DNA of 64,000 nt from Cupriavidus basilensis (GCF_008801925.2 NZ_CP062808.1:18843-82842), one strand, 5' to 3'. Positions 9,000 to 17,406 are shown, counted from the first letter of the stretch. Notes: generated from the letters alone by a model not told the origin. Made by a program: numbers and translations.

Positions 9000-9027
9000 T
9001 TGACAGAAAAGCCGCATTCGATATACC
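9000..9027 (+). promoter_or_regulatory. Predicted rightward promoter in the pre-mating-operon gap
   Basis: TTGACA at 9000-9005 and TATACC at 9022-9027 with a 16-bp spacer, no convincing open frame downstream until 9328. Confidence 0.4.
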
Positions 9028-9033
9028 GCGCCC

Positions 9034-9277
9034 GGCTGATCTAGCCATGATCTGCACCGTTCGGGGGGCGGCATTATACGTGCCATCTAACCCAATGCTT
9101 CCTCTGACGGGAAGTTATTTTTCTCCTACATGGTATCATTTGGCCCCTTGCCGTGGGCATTTCATGCCTTTGGCAAGCGGGATTCGGCGGGTAAAGCGGG
9201 GCTGTCGGATGGGTGCCGCAAGACCACATCCCAAGATGACAAACCTAGGCTAGATGCCTTGTCGCTCTAGGTTTTTT
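9034..9277 (+). ncRNA. Candidate structured small RNA or mating-operon leader
   Basis: The 419-bp gap 8909-9327 has no plausible protein gene but contains a promoter-like sequence, a stacked double stem (CTTGCC at 9147-9152 with GGCAAG at 9172-9177, enclosing GGCAT and ATGCC) and a terminator-like hairpin at its end. This is the layout of a roughly 240-nt non-coding transcript. It could also be a leader that attenuates transcription into the mating operon. I do not recognise it as a known RNA family. Start and end are approximate. Confidence 0.35.
9241..9277 (+). terminator. Rho-independent terminator-like hairpin
   Basis: AAACCTAG at 9241-9248 pairs with CTAGGTTT at 9267-9274, and a run of six T (9272-9277) follows. 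The loop of 18 nt is long for a terminator, so efficiency is uncertain. Confidence 0.5.
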
Positions 9278-9286
9278 CTGTTATCG

Positions 9287-9305
9287 TGCTTTCACCGTGA
9301 AAGCA
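9287..9305. promoter_or_regulatory. Palindrome family 2, site 1 (operator before mating operon)
   Basis: TGCTTTCACCGTGAAAGCA, perfect around a central C. It lies 22 bp before the first mating-operon start, with TACAAT at 9316-9321 as a likely -10 box. A near-identical copy precedes the accessory operon at 35105. Confidence 0.65.
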
Positions 9306-9327
9306 AGGTGACTGCTACAATAACGCA

Positions 9328-9843
9328 ATGGGACACGCCTCTATGTACTTCTCTGCACGCGTACTGATCGCGGCGGCATCGCTGATGCTGCCGCTTGCTG
9401 CTTCTGCAACGTGCTGGGATGAGGCTGGGCGCGGCTACGGCATCGACCCCCTGCTGTTGAAGGCGATTGCCTGGAAGGAATCACGCGGGTGGACGGGGGC
9501 AGTGGGGCCGAAGCTGAAGGACGGCAACCGCGCGCTGGGCCTCATGCAGATCAACACGATCCACTTGCCGAACCTCGCGCGTTTCGGCATCCGCCGTGAA
9601 CACCTGTTCGACGCCTGCACCTCGCAGAAGGTGGGGGCTTGGGTGCTGGCCGACTGCATCCAGCGTTTCGGCGCTACCTGGAAATCCGTGGGCTGCTACT
9701 ACGCCGGCCCCGCTTCAACCAATGTCAGCGCACAGGTTGAGTACGTCCGCGACGTGCAGCGGTTCTACGAGGGCTACCGCAGACAGCAAGCCCAACAAAT
9801 TTCAACTTCACCGGCCCGAGTGGCCAGTTTCCAAGGGGATTGA
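9328..9843 (+). CDS. Lytic transglycosylase (VirB1 / F orf169-like)
   Basis: Opens peptidoglycan for assembly of the secretion channel. The SLT domain follows a signal peptide (MLPLAASA, about residues 10-27): catalytic glutamate E51 in AWKESRG, then GLMQINTIHLPNL and the terminal CYYAGP segment. Length 171 residues fits the plasmid VirB1 class. It is the first gene of the F-type operon, directly behind a palindromic operator. The putative -10 box ends only 6 bases before ATG 9328, so the message could be leaderless or translation may begin at ATG 9343. Confidence 0.9.
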   Translation: MGHASMYFSARVLIAAASLMLPLAASATCWDEAGRGYGIDPLLLKAIAWKESRGWTGAVGPKLKDGNRALGLMQINTIHLPNLARFGIRREHLFDACTSQKVGAWVLADCIQRFGATWKSVGCYYAGPASTNVSAQVEYVRDVQRFYEGYRRQQAQQISTSPARVASFQGD

Positions 9844-9844
9844 T

Positions 9845-10228
9845 ATGGCGTTGCCAGCCAAACCGTTTCGCATTTCTATCGTCTTTGCGCTGGCTGCCGC
9901 TGGCGTCACTGCTGCCAATGCGCAGTCACTGAACCAGCCCAACCCCCTTGATCGTCTCTCCGACGTGGTGCAGTTCGGCGTCCCCCGCGATACCAAGTTT
10001 GTGTTTTGCGATGGGGAGGATTGCCCGGAACGCTCCATCAAGCACCTGTACGTCCCGCCTCCGCCGCCGCCTCCGGTTCAAGAGCCGGTCATGCCTGCGC
10101 CGCAATCCATCCAGCCGCCCGAAGAACTTTCGCACGCGAAAGTCCCGGCGAAGAAAAAGCCACTGAAGAAGAAGCGGAAGAAGCCCGCGATTCAGTACGA
10201 ATGCAAGCCTGTCACCAAGACGAAGTGA
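9845..10228 (+). CDS. Secreted proline- and lysine-rich protein of the mating operon
   Basis: A 127-residue protein with a clear signal peptide ending at ANAQS, a short conserved-looking part (CDGEDCPERSIKHL), a run of seven prolines, and a very basic C-terminus (AKKKPLKKKRKK). Its start follows the transglycosylase stop by one base. I do not recognise the family. The proline stretch could span periplasm or peptidoglycan and the CDGxDCPxR motif has a possible disulfide. The lysine tail is encoded just after a copy of palindrome family 1. Confidence 0.65.
   Translation: MALPAKPFRISIVFALAAAGVTAANAQSLNQPNPLDRLSDVVQFGVPRDTKFVFCDGEDCPERSIKHLYVPPPPPPPVQEPVMPAPQSIQPPEELSHAKVPAKKKPLKKKRKKPAIQYECKPVTKTK
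10126..10143. promoter_or_regulatory. Palindrome family 1, site 3
   Basis: ACTTTCGCACGCGAAAGT, one central mismatch from perfect, within the coding part of the proline-rich secreted protein, about 180 bp before the pilin gene. Confidence 0.6.
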
Positions 10229-10321
10229 CGGGCTTTCCGTCTTTGCGCATCCCCCTGGCGCAAGGCCCCACACGGGGAAATTCAGGGGTTTCAAACCAAC
10301 TTTCTACGTAGGAGTTTTGAG

Positions 10322-10654
10322 ATGAGTGCAGCAATTCAAGCAGTCGATTTTCGCAAGGAAGCGGGGCAGTGGCTCAAGGTGCTGATGTTCGCCGGCCTGA
10401 TCCTGGGTCTGATGATGCTGGCTTCCAGCGCATACGCCAGTGACGGCACGGAGTTCGACGCCGCCGTAACCAAATGGGACGGCTGGGTGAAGGGCAACTT
10501 GGGCAAGCTGGCCGCGCTGATCGCCATCGGCGTGGGTTCCGTTGTTGCGGCCGTTAAGAAGGACTGGAGCTGGTTCTTCGGCGCCGTGGTGCTGTCGATG
10601 GGTATCGGCGTGATCGTCGGGATCGTCAACGCCAGTTTCACGGCCGTCATCTAA
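10322..10654 (+). CDS. traA: F-type pilin precursor TraA
   Basis: Pilus subunit, 110 residues. A long leader (about 39 residues) ends with a hydrophobic segment and SSAYA, a likely leader-peptidase site, leaving a mature chain of about 71 residues, close to F pilin. The mature part begins SDGTEFDAA and holds two hydrophobic helices (LGKLAALIAIGVGSVVAAV and FFGAVVLSMGIGVIVGIV) separated by a short basic loop KKDW, the F-pilin topology. GTAGGAG lies 8 bases before the start. traL follows. Confidence 0.88.
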   Translation: MSAAIQAVDFRKEAGQWLKVLMFAGLILGLMMLASSAYASDGTEFDAAVTKWDGWVKGNLGKLAALIAIGVGSVVAAVKKDWSWFFGAVVLSMGIGVIVGIVNASFTAVI

Positions 10655-10669
10655 GCGCGGGAGGTGGCC

Positions 10670-10963
10670 ATGTCTGAAAAAACGGATCTCTCTCACTACA
10701 TCCCGCGCCGACTGGACGACGGAGCCAAGTTCCTCTTTTGGGAAATGGACGTTGCCATGATCGGCCTTATGGGCGTGTTGGTTGGCATTGGCTCCGGCTT
10801 CCCGGTAATCGGGCTGTTCCTCGGTATCGGGGCGGCTTTCTTCTACGGGAAGCTGAAGGCTGGGAAGCATCCGGGCATGGCCACCCACCTCCTGTACTGG
10901 TTCACCGGGTTTCCCGAGCCGAAAGAATTGCCGGGTAGCCACATTCGAGAACTCAATGGATAA
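10670..10963 (+). CDS. traL: Pilus assembly protein TraL
   Basis: A 97-residue inner-membrane protein (VirB3-like) needed for pilus assembly. IPRRLDDGAKFLFWEMD at the N-terminus, two closely packed membrane segments and the GKLKAGKHPGMATHLLYW segment are typical of TraL. ATG 10670 is preferred over GTG 10664 because GGGAGG sits 5 bases ahead of it. Confidence 0.9.
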   Translation: MSEKTDLSHYIPRRLDDGAKFLFWEMDVAMIGLMGVLVGIGSGFPVIGLFLGIGAAFFYGKLKAGKHPGMATHLLYWFTGFPEPKELPGSHIRELNG

Positions 10964-10978
10964 GGGGCTACACGCGCA

Positions 10979-11572
10979 ATGGCACCAGATAAAGCAAATA
11001 ACGAGCGGGACACGCTGAAATCGCAAGTCCGCTTCCACCGCGCGATGAACGCGGGCCTGCTAGGCACTCTGTTTTTCGGGGTGCTGCTGCTGGGCTTCGT
11101 AGTTGTGCGCGACACCACCAAGATCGTGCCGCCTGAAGTTAAGCGGCCTTACGAGATTGGCTCGAACTACGCCAACAAGGATTACCTGCTGGACATGGCC
11201 GGCTATGTCCTGGGCACGGTGTTGACCGTCACGCCGGAGACGGTTGATTACAACAACAAGGTGATTCTCAAAATGGCCGACCCGGACGGCTACGCCGGGC
11301 TGAAAACCGCACTCGATGCGGCCGCGCTGCGGCTCAAACAGGAGCGTGTCACCACCATTTGGGTTCCTCGCAAGGAGGAAGTCAGCGAGCAGGACAAGCG
11401 CGTGAAGGTCAGCGGAAAACTCAAGACCTTTATTGCCGACAAGCTCACTTCCGAACGCGAGAAAGACTATCTCGTTGAATTCACCATCACTACCTCGGGG
11501 CGACTCTATGTTTCCAAGATCGAAGAAATCGTTAAGCGCGATCCTTCTGCTAACAAGCCTGCTGGCAACTGA
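10979..11572 (+). CDS. traE: Mating-pore protein TraE (VirB5/8-like)
   Basis: A 197-residue bitopic inner-membrane protein with one segment at about residues 20-42 and a periplasmic TraE domain (YLLDMAGYVLGTVLTVTPETVDY near the start, LVEFTITTSGRLYVSKIEEI near the end). Required for pilus assembly as the VirB8-like scaffold. The following gene starts 65 bases before this stop, so the two are tightly overlapped. Confidence 0.92.
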   Translation: MAPDKANNERDTLKSQVRFHRAMNAGLLGTLFFGVLLLGFVVVRDTTKIVPPEVKRPYEIGSNYANKDYLLDMAGYVLGTVLTVTPETVDYNNKVILKMADPDGYAGLKTALDAAALRLKQERVTTIWVPRKEEVSEQDKRVKVSGKLKTFIADKLTSEREKDYLVEFTITTSGRLYVSKIEEIVKRDPSANKPAGN

Positions 11573-12791
11573 AGCGGGCGCAACGCAAGTCGTTGAGAAC
11601 GCCGACCGGGGCCACGTTCAAGTCAATATCTCGGTCAACGAAACCAACCGTCTTGCAATCGACGGGCGACGCATTGCCAATGTGGTGCCCAGCGTAAAGG
11701 GCGTGCTGGCAGGCCAGAAGGACGAGGCCCTGGGGGCTTACTACTTCACGCTGGCCAGCGAGTCGCCCAACCAGGGCACGGTCACAGTTTTCGTGTCCGA
11801 CGAGAAGGGCGTCACCTACAAGCTGATCCTCGTTCCGCGTCCGGTGGCCGGCGAGGAAATCATCATCCGGCCGCCGAGCGAGAAGGCCACACCTTCGAGC
11901 CGCGCAGCCGCTGATGGCCGCACCGTCTCCTACCAGCGCCGCATCAAAGACTTGATGCTGGTGATGGCCGACGACGAGCTGAAGGACAGCGTTGAAACCA
12001 TCGCGGTGAACAAGGAAGTGCCCTTGTGGAAAGAGGGCCGCTTGATCCTTGTTGCCAAGTACATGGATGGCGACGTTGTGGGCGAGAAATACCGCCTGAC
12101 CAATGTTTCCCCTTCCGAAATGCTGCTGGTCGAGCAGGAGCTTTACCGCCGTGGTGTGCGCGCCATTGCTGTGGAGCACCAATCGAACCCGCTGCCGGTG
12201 GCCTTCCATGTGCTCGATGTCGCCAATCTGGCCAACAAGCACCGCCTGGACATCAAGGATTGCCGCATCGTGGCCGCGACCTGGGGCGATCTGTCTTCCG
12301 AGCGGATGATGGGCCGTACCGAGACACTGGCCTGCGTCATCAACGGCGAGGCCGTTGAAATGGCGATCAAGGGTCAAGTGATCGGGGAAGACGGCAAGGC
12401 CGGCGTGCGCGGCCGCCTCGTCACCAAGCAGGGCCAGTTGCTCGCTAATGCCCTGTTTGCCGGCGCGCTCAGTGGTATCGGCAAAGCCTTCCAGTCCTCC
12501 GCGACCATCACCAGCACGGGCGGCGGTGGCATCACCCAAACCATCGACCCCGACAAGATCGGGCAGGCCGCTATCGGCGGCGGCGTGGGCAGCGCGGGCC
12601 AGCAGCTCGCTCAGTACTACCTCAAGGCCGCGGACAAGCTGTACCCCGTCATCGAAACCGATGGCGGCCGTACCGTGGAAATCCTCATCACCAAGGGCGC
12701 TGTGTATTCCGGCAAGGCGCTCGCCAAGGACGATTACCGGGGCCTCCTGAAGCGCACCGGCACCAACTCCAGGAGATACGAAGATGATTAA
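11508..12791 (+). CDS. TraK-TraB fusion: secretin-like TraK joined to the C-terminal part of TraB
   Basis: One open frame of 427 residues. Residues 1-25 form a signal peptide (LSAILLLTSLLATEAGA). About 26-222 match TraK, the outer-membrane collar protein: VQVNISVNETNRLAI, a VTVFVSDEKG segment and EKYRLTNVSPSEM. From about residue 225 the sequence is TraB, the VirB10-like envelope-spanning protein: NPLPVAFHVLDVANL, IKDCRIVAATWGDLSSER, GEDGKAGVRGRLV and the end QYYLKAADKLYPVIE. Missing are the last residues of TraK and the TraB inner-membrane anchor, coiled coil and proline-rich region, some 200 residues or more. No other traB is present in the window. An in-frame deletion that fused the genes is the simplest reading. 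It may impair mating or represent a real shortened core complex. Confidence 0.8.
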   Translation: MFPRSKKSLSAILLLTSLLATEAGATQVVENADRGHVQVNISVNETNRLAIDGRRIANVVPSVKGVLAGQKDEALGAYYFTLASESPNQGTVTVFVSDEKGVTYKLILVPRPVAGEEIIIRPPSEKATPSSRAAADGRTVSYQRRIKDLMLVMADDELKDSVETIAVNKEVPLWKEGRLILVAKYMDGDVVGEKYRLTNVSPSEMLLVEQELYRRGVRAIAVEHQSNPLPVAFHVLDVANLANKHRLDIKDCRIVAATWGDLSSERMMGRTETLACVINGEAVEMAIKGQVIGEDGKAGVRGRLVTKQGQLLANALFAGALSGIGKAFQSSATITSTGGGGITQTIDPDKIGQAAIGGGVGSAGQQLAQYYLKAADKLYPVIETDGGRTVEILITKGAVYSGKALAKDDYRGLLKRTGTNSRRYEDD

Positions 12792-13533
12792 ACGACTGTT
12801 GCCCCTCGCGCTGGCTGCTGCGCTGGCTGTTCCCGCATTTGCTCAAGACGAAGCGCCTGCTTCCGTGGTCGAGAAGTTCAAGACCATGTACCCGAAGACG
12901 ACTTTCAAGGAAATCCGCAAGTCGCAAGTCTCCGGGCTGTATGAGGTAGTGATGGGCGAAAACATCGCCTACACCGACGAGTCGGGCCGCTACTTCATCT
13001 TCGGGCACCTGTTCGACATGCAGCAGCAAGTCGATCTGACCGCCCAGCGCAAGCTCGATAGCAGGAAAACCGAGTTCCCGGCGCAGCAACTTGGCCAAGC
13101 AATCAAGACGGTCAAGGGCGACGGCAGCCGCATCTTGGCTGTGTTCAGCGACCCGGACTGCCCCTACTGCAAGCAGTTGGAGGGCGAGCTGGCCCGCCTG
13201 GACAACGTGACCATCTACACCTTCCTGTACCCGCTCGAATCGCTGCACCCGGAAGCCAAGACCAAGGCTGTCAGCGTGTGGTGCGCGCCGAACAAGGCCA
13301 AAGCCTGGAGCGAGCTGATGCTGGCCGGCAAGAAGCCCAAGCTGGTGGCCTGCAACAACCCCGTCAACGACAACTTGGTGCTGGGTTCCAAGCTGGGCGT
13401 GGTGGGCACTCCGACCCTGATTGCCGCCGATGGCCGCGTCCTGCCTGGCTCCGCACCGGCCGAGAAGATCGACCAATGGCTGAACGCCGGCAAGCCTGCC
13501 GCGCCGGCCGCCACGCAGGAGGCAACCCAATGA
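12784..13533 (+). CDS. DsbC-like disulfide isomerase of the mating operon
   Basis: A 249-residue periplasmic protein with signal peptide (ALAVPAFA, cleavage near residue 20), an N-terminal dimerisation domain (residues 25-100) and a thioredoxin fold with active site CPYC at 126-129 in FSDPDCPYCKQLEGEL. The cis-proline loop is VGTPTL. This is the DsbC/TrbB class found in F-type systems, thought to correct disulfides in TraN, TraU and TraH. It overlaps both neighbours by a few bases. Confidence 0.9.
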   Translation: MIKRLLPLALAAALAVPAFAQDEAPASVVEKFKTMYPKTTFKEIRKSQVSGLYEVVMGENIAYTDESGRYFIFGHLFDMQQQVDLTAQRKLDSRKTEFPAQQLGQAIKTVKGDGSRILAVFSDPDCPYCKQLEGELARLDNVTIYTFLYPLESLHPEAKTKAVSVWCAPNKAKAWSELMLAGKKPKLVACNNPVNDNLVLGSKLGVVGTPTLIAADGRVLPGSAPAEKIDQWLNAGKPAAPAATQEATQ

Positions 13534-13679
13534 AGCGCACGGCCTTGATGTTTGGTGCCGGCGCGCTGGCCCTGGCCCTGACGGGCTGCGGTTCGCTGGC
13601 TGGCCGCGACTGCGGCGCTTGCTGCAAGGGAGTCGGTTTCAGCGGCAGTGCCGCGCACGCATGGGAGGGAAGCAAATGA
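13530..13679 (+). CDS. 49-residue lipoprotein
   Basis: A very short lipoprotein: signal peptide with lipobox LTGC (Cys20), then a small cysteine-rich body, GSLAGRDCGACCKG. It overlaps the dsbC stop and the traV start by ATGA junctions, so it is translated as part of the operon. Its leader resembles that of the next gene (MKxxALxFGxGAxxAL), which suggests a duplicated lipoprotein leader. I do not know its function; the CxxCC motif could bind metal or form disulfides. Confidence 0.65.
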   Translation: MKRTALMFGAGALALALTGCGSLAGRDCGACCKGVGFSGSAAHAWEGSK

Positions 13680-14326
13680 AGGCACTGGCCTTGACCTTTG
13701 GCATCGGGGCCGTGGTGGCCCTATCCGGTTGCAGCAGCATGTCCGGCTTTGATGCGAAATCCGAATTCGCGTGCAAGGCCCCGGACGGCATCTTGTGCGA
13801 GTCGATGAGCGGCATCTACGCCAATGCCCAGGCGAAGAACCTGCCGGGCCAGCGCGTGAATGCGCGCGGCGAGGCTCCGGTGGAACTTTCGCAGGCGAAA
13901 GCCGGCAGCAACGTGATGACCAAGCCCATCTACTCGGGCACGCCGATCCGCAGCGCCCCGCGCCTGCTTCGGGTCTGGTTCGCGCCGTGGGAAGACACCG
14001 ATGGCGATCTGCATGACCAGTCCTACGTGTACCTGCCGGTCGATTCCGGCCGCTGGCTGATCGAGCACAACCGCCGCCGCATCCAGGACAACTACCGGCC
14101 GGTGCGCGCCCCGTCGAATGTGACGGCCCAGGCTGCGCAGCCGCAAGCGGCCGGCGCTGGCCAGCAACGGCAAAGCCCTGGCGTGCTGGGGCAGCAGCCG
14201 ACGCCTCCCGCTGACAACGGGATGGAGTCTATCGGCGTCCGTCAAGACCGCATGAGCAACGAGCAAGCCACCGAGCTGCTGAACGGAATCATGCGCCCCG
14301 GCAACGTCATCCCGGACAGCGAATAA
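13676..14326 (+). CDS. traV: Outer-membrane lipoprotein TraV
   Basis: Lipoprotein (lipobox LSGC, Cys19) of 216 residues. It carries the TraV cysteine pattern (EFACKAPDGILCESM) early in the mature chain and the LRVWFAPWEDTDGDLHDQSYVY segment typical of TraV, which with TraK and TraB forms the outer part of the F-type core complex (VirB7 analogue). The C-terminal third is alanine/glutamine-rich. The internal ATG at 13676 is chosen because of the lipobox and the overlap with the preceding stop. Confidence 0.9.
   Translation: MKALALTFGIGAVVALSGCSSMSGFDAKSEFACKAPDGILCESMSGIYANAQAKNLPGQRVNARGEAPVELSQAKAGSNVMTKPIYSGTPIRSAPRLLRVWFAPWEDTDGDLHDQSYVYLPVDSGRWLIEHNRRRIQDNYRPVRAPSNVTAQAAQPQAAGAGQQRQSPGVLGQQPTPPADNGMESIGVRQDRMSNEQATELLNGIMRPGNVIPDSE
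13885..13902. promoter_or_regulatory. Palindrome family 1, site 4
   Basis: ACTTTCGCAGGCGAAAGC within traV, encoding LSQAKA. The TTTCGC/GCGAAA arms are intact while the centre varies. Confidence 0.55.
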
Positions 14327-14363
14327 ACAACGCTGGCCGGGCGGCCAACATGGAGAACATTCA

Positions 14364-16988
14364 ATGCAAGACAGCATGATGGACAAGCTAAAGGGTGCTG
14401 CCGCCCGGTTTTGGGACGAAACCGTGCTGGGTAACACCTCGGATGTCGGGAGCCAACCGGCCCCTGTGGCGGCCGCCAACGAGGTGACGAGCCTCTACGG
14501 TCTTCACAGCATCCTCAAGTACGACCAATACGACCCCGACACGGGCCTTTTCTACAACGACAACTCGGTGGCCTTCTGCTTTGAAGTCATCGCCCAAACG
14601 GGCGCGGACGACGACATGGCAAGCCGCCTCAATACGCTCTTTACCCCGGTGCCGCCGCACTACGGGATTCAGTGGTGCCTGTTCGGTAGCCCGGTGCTGG
14701 ATGACCAGTTTCAGGCGTACATGGATCAACGCCATATCGCGGTGGACAACGGCAAGACGACCCCGTTCTTCCAGGAGCTGGCCAAGCGCCGCGTGGAGTA
14801 CATCTACAAGGCCAAGGGCAAGCCGCTTTGGCCCAATGACAACTACGTGGTGAAGAACATCCGGCTGTTGTTCTCCATCACAAAAGCCGGCTCTTTCCGT
14901 GACGCCAAGCTGGTGGAGGAAATGTACGAGCTGCGCGAGACAGTGCGCGCCTCACTGCGCACGGCAAGCCTGCCGTCCTTCCCCCTCGATGCTGACGGGC
15001 TGATTAGCTTCCTGTGGCCGATCCTCAACCCCGAAAGCATGTTCAGCAAGGAGCCGTTCCCCGACCTGCGCTACGACGACGGGAAATCCATCAAGAACCA
15101 AGTCACCGCCTTTGGCCAGCATGTGCGCGTGAAGGCCAACGAGCTGCTGTTTGGCCTGCCGCCCGAGAAGCAGGGCGACGAAGACAAGCGCATTGCCGTG
15201 CGTGGCTTCGGCGTGCTTCAGTACCCGCAGAAGAAAGAGCTGTGGGAGATGGCCAACATCATCGGTTCGTTTTTCGATGACGGCCTTCAATACCCGTGCC
15301 CGTTCCTGGTGTGCGGTGGCGTCTTCACGCTTGACCCCAACGTGGTGGACGGCAAGGCTCAGATCAAGGCCGCGCGCACCAAGCAAAACGCCAAGTCCAA
15401 GATGGCCGAATTCCAGCCCGAGCTTCAGGCCCAGGCGAACGATTGGGACATCGTGCTGCACCAGCTCAACAACGGCGGCAGCATGTGCGAGCTGTACCAC
15501 ACGTTGCTGCTGTTCGCGCCCAAGCGAGTCATCAATCGGGCCAGCCAAGTGGCCCTGAACGTGTGGCGCAGCGAACGCTTCACGATCTGCCCGCTGCAAC
15601 TGCTGCAATTGACGGCCCTGTATTCCAGCCTGCCGATGACGCTCACCGAGACGGTGCGCGACGACTTGCAGAAGCTGCGCCTCATCACTTCCAAGACCAC
15701 GGTGAACGCCGTGGACATGGCTCCGGTGATTGGCGAATGGAAGGGCGCAGGCGACCCGGTGATGATGTTCTTCGGCCGCCGTGGCACGCCTACTTTCCTC
15801 GACTTCTACAGCAACCAGCAGGGCAACTACAACGTGTTCGTGGCGGGTGTGTCCGGTTCGGGCAAGTCCGTGACCATGAACGAAGTCGTTTCGGCCTATC
15901 GCGGCATCGGTGCGCGGGTGTGGGTGATCGACGTGGGCCGCAGCTATCAGAACCTGATCCGGCTCCAAAAGGGCACCTTCCTCGAATTCACGCCGAGCAC
16001 CAAGCTGTGCATCAACCCGTTCACATGGGTGGGCACTGACGACGAGCTGGATTTCAAGGCCGAAATGCGGATGCTCAAGCCGATGATCGGCCGCATGGCG
16101 TCACCCAATGCGCCACTGACGGAATTCCAGTACGCGCTGATCGGGGAGGCGATTACCGCTGTCTGGCAGGACTACGGCCAGGACACCAACCCGACCCGCA
16201 TCCGCGACTATCTGTTGAGCAACATCAAGAACGAGTCGGGCAGCACCGAGCGCGTGGCCTACGAGCTGGCCAAGCAGCTCGCGCCGTTCACCAAGGATGG
16301 CGTCTATGGCGACTTCTTCAATGGCCGCGCCAACATCAGCCTGGATGCTGACATGGTGGGTCTGGAGCTGGAAGAACTGAAGAACGCGCCCGAGCTGCGC
16401 CGCGTGGTGCTGTTCGTGCTGACCTCGCGCATTGCCCACGACATGTACCTGACCCGCGACCGCAAGAAGCTGTGTCTGGTCGATGAGGCGTGGCAGCTCC
16501 TGGGGGCTGACAAGGAAACCGCCGAGTTCATCGAGGAAGGCTACCGCCGCGCCCGGAAGTACAACGGAATTTTCTGCGTGGGTACGCAGGGCATCGAGGA
16601 CGCTTACAAGAACGATGCGGCCCAGGCGGCCTACAACAACGCCGACTGGAAGATTCTGCTGCGCCAAGACCGCAAGAACCTGGAAAAGCTGATCGAGGAC
16701 GGCATGGTGAATTTCTCGCCGGCCGTGAAGCGGATGCTGCTGTCGTTGCGTACCGAGCGCGGCCGCTTCAGCGAAATGCTCATTTCCTCGCCTAACGGCG
16801 ATTCTGTGGTGCGTCACATCCCCGATCCGTTCTCCCTGCTGATGGCTTCGACCAACGCGCAGGACTTCAACGAATGCAACGCGCTGCTGGAGCAGGGCCA
16901 TTCCACGATGGAAGCCCTGGAAATCATGCTGGCCCGCCGTACCCCTCAAGAACAACTGTCCCCGCGCCGGAGGAAAGATGACTACTGA
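14364..16988 (+). CDS. traC: Mating ATPase TraC (VirB4 family)
   Basis: Cytoplasmic/peripheral ATPase that powers pilus assembly. At 874 residues it has the usual TraC length. The TraC-type N-terminal domain includes YGLHSILKYDQYDPDTGLFYN, and the nucleotide-binding domain has Walker A GVSGSGKS at 495-502 and Walker B KKLCLVDEAW, followed by ARKYNGIFCVGTQGIEDAY. The start at 14364 follows a GGAGAA box. It overlaps the trbI start by 11 bases. Confidence 0.95.
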   Translation: MQDSMMDKLKGAAARFWDETVLGNTSDVGSQPAPVAAANEVTSLYGLHSILKYDQYDPDTGLFYNDNSVAFCFEVIAQTGADDDMASRLNTLFTPVPPHYGIQWCLFGSPVLDDQFQAYMDQRHIAVDNGKTTPFFQELAKRRVEYIYKAKGKPLWPNDNYVVKNIRLLFSITKAGSFRDAKLVEEMYELRETVRASLRTASLPSFPLDADGLISFLWPILNPESMFSKEPFPDLRYDDGKSIKNQVTAFGQHVRVKANELLFGLPPEKQGDEDKRIAVRGFGVLQYPQKKELWEMANIIGSFFDDGLQYPCPFLVCGGVFTLDPNVVDGKAQIKAARTKQNAKSKMAEFQPELQAQANDWDIVLHQLNNGGSMCELYHTLLLFAPKRVINRASQVALNVWRSERFTICPLQLLQLTALYSSLPMTLTETVRDDLQKLRLITSKTTVNAVDMAPVIGEWKGAGDPVMMFFGRRGTPTFLDFYSNQQGNYNVFVAGVSGSGKSVTMNEVVSAYRGIGARVWVIDVGRSYQNLIRLQKGTFLEFTPSTKLCINPFTWVGTDDELDFKAEMRMLKPMIGRMASPNAPLTEFQYALIGEAITAVWQDYGQDTNPTRIRDYLLSNIKNESGSTERVAYELAKQLAPFTKDGVYGDFFNGRANISLDADMVGLELEELKNAPELRRVVLFVLTSRIAHDMYLTRDRKKLCLVDEAWQLLGADKETAEFIEEGYRRARKYNGIFCVGTQGIEDAYKNDAAQAAYNNADWKILLRQDRKNLEKLIEDGMVNFSPAVKRMLLSLRTERGRFSEMLISSPNGDSVVRHIPDPFSLLMASTNAQDFNECNALLEQGHSTMEALEIMLARRTPQEQLSPRRRKDDY

Positions 16989-17406
16989 ACCGACCACCAA
17001 CCCAACCCCCGAGACGCCAGCGCCGACCGAGGCCGCAGCGCCGGCCGCCGACCGGATGCGTTACGTGATCCCGGCCGTGCTGTCCACCTTGCTCACTCTG
17101 GTGGCGCTCGCGCCAGTGGCCTACGTCATCAACCGCAACATGCCGGCGCGCGTGGCGACCGTGGATTTGCAGGTGCTGGTGGAGGAAGACCAGAAGCGCA
17201 CCCTGGACGTGATCGGCAAGGGCGGCGACGTGACGGACGAGCAGCGCGCCGTGGCGCAGAAGCTGACCATCGACTTTGCCAAGAAGCTGTCCGCGACCGT
17301 GGATGCGCTGGGGCAAGAGTGCAACTGCGTGATCGTCAACAAGGCGGCGCTGCTGGGCGGCGTGACCATCGACTACACGGATCAAGTCCGGGCGAGGATG
17401 AAGTGA
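16978..17406 (+). CDS. trbI: TrbI-like inner-membrane protein
   Basis: A 142-residue bitopic protein with a proline/alanine-rich cytoplasmic N-terminus, one membrane segment (about residues 29-51) and a periplasmic tail ending in ALGQECNCVIVNKAALLGG, the signature of type-F TrbI. In F, TrbI influences pilus retraction. It overlaps traC and shares an ATGA junction with the next gene. Confidence 0.85.
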   Translation: MTTEPTTNPTPETPAPTEAAAPAADRMRYVIPAVLSTLLTLVALAPVAYVINRNMPARVATVDLQVLVEEDQKRTLDVIGKGGDVTDEQRAVAQKLTIDFAKKLSATVDALGQECNCVIVNKAALLGGVTIDYTDQVRARMK

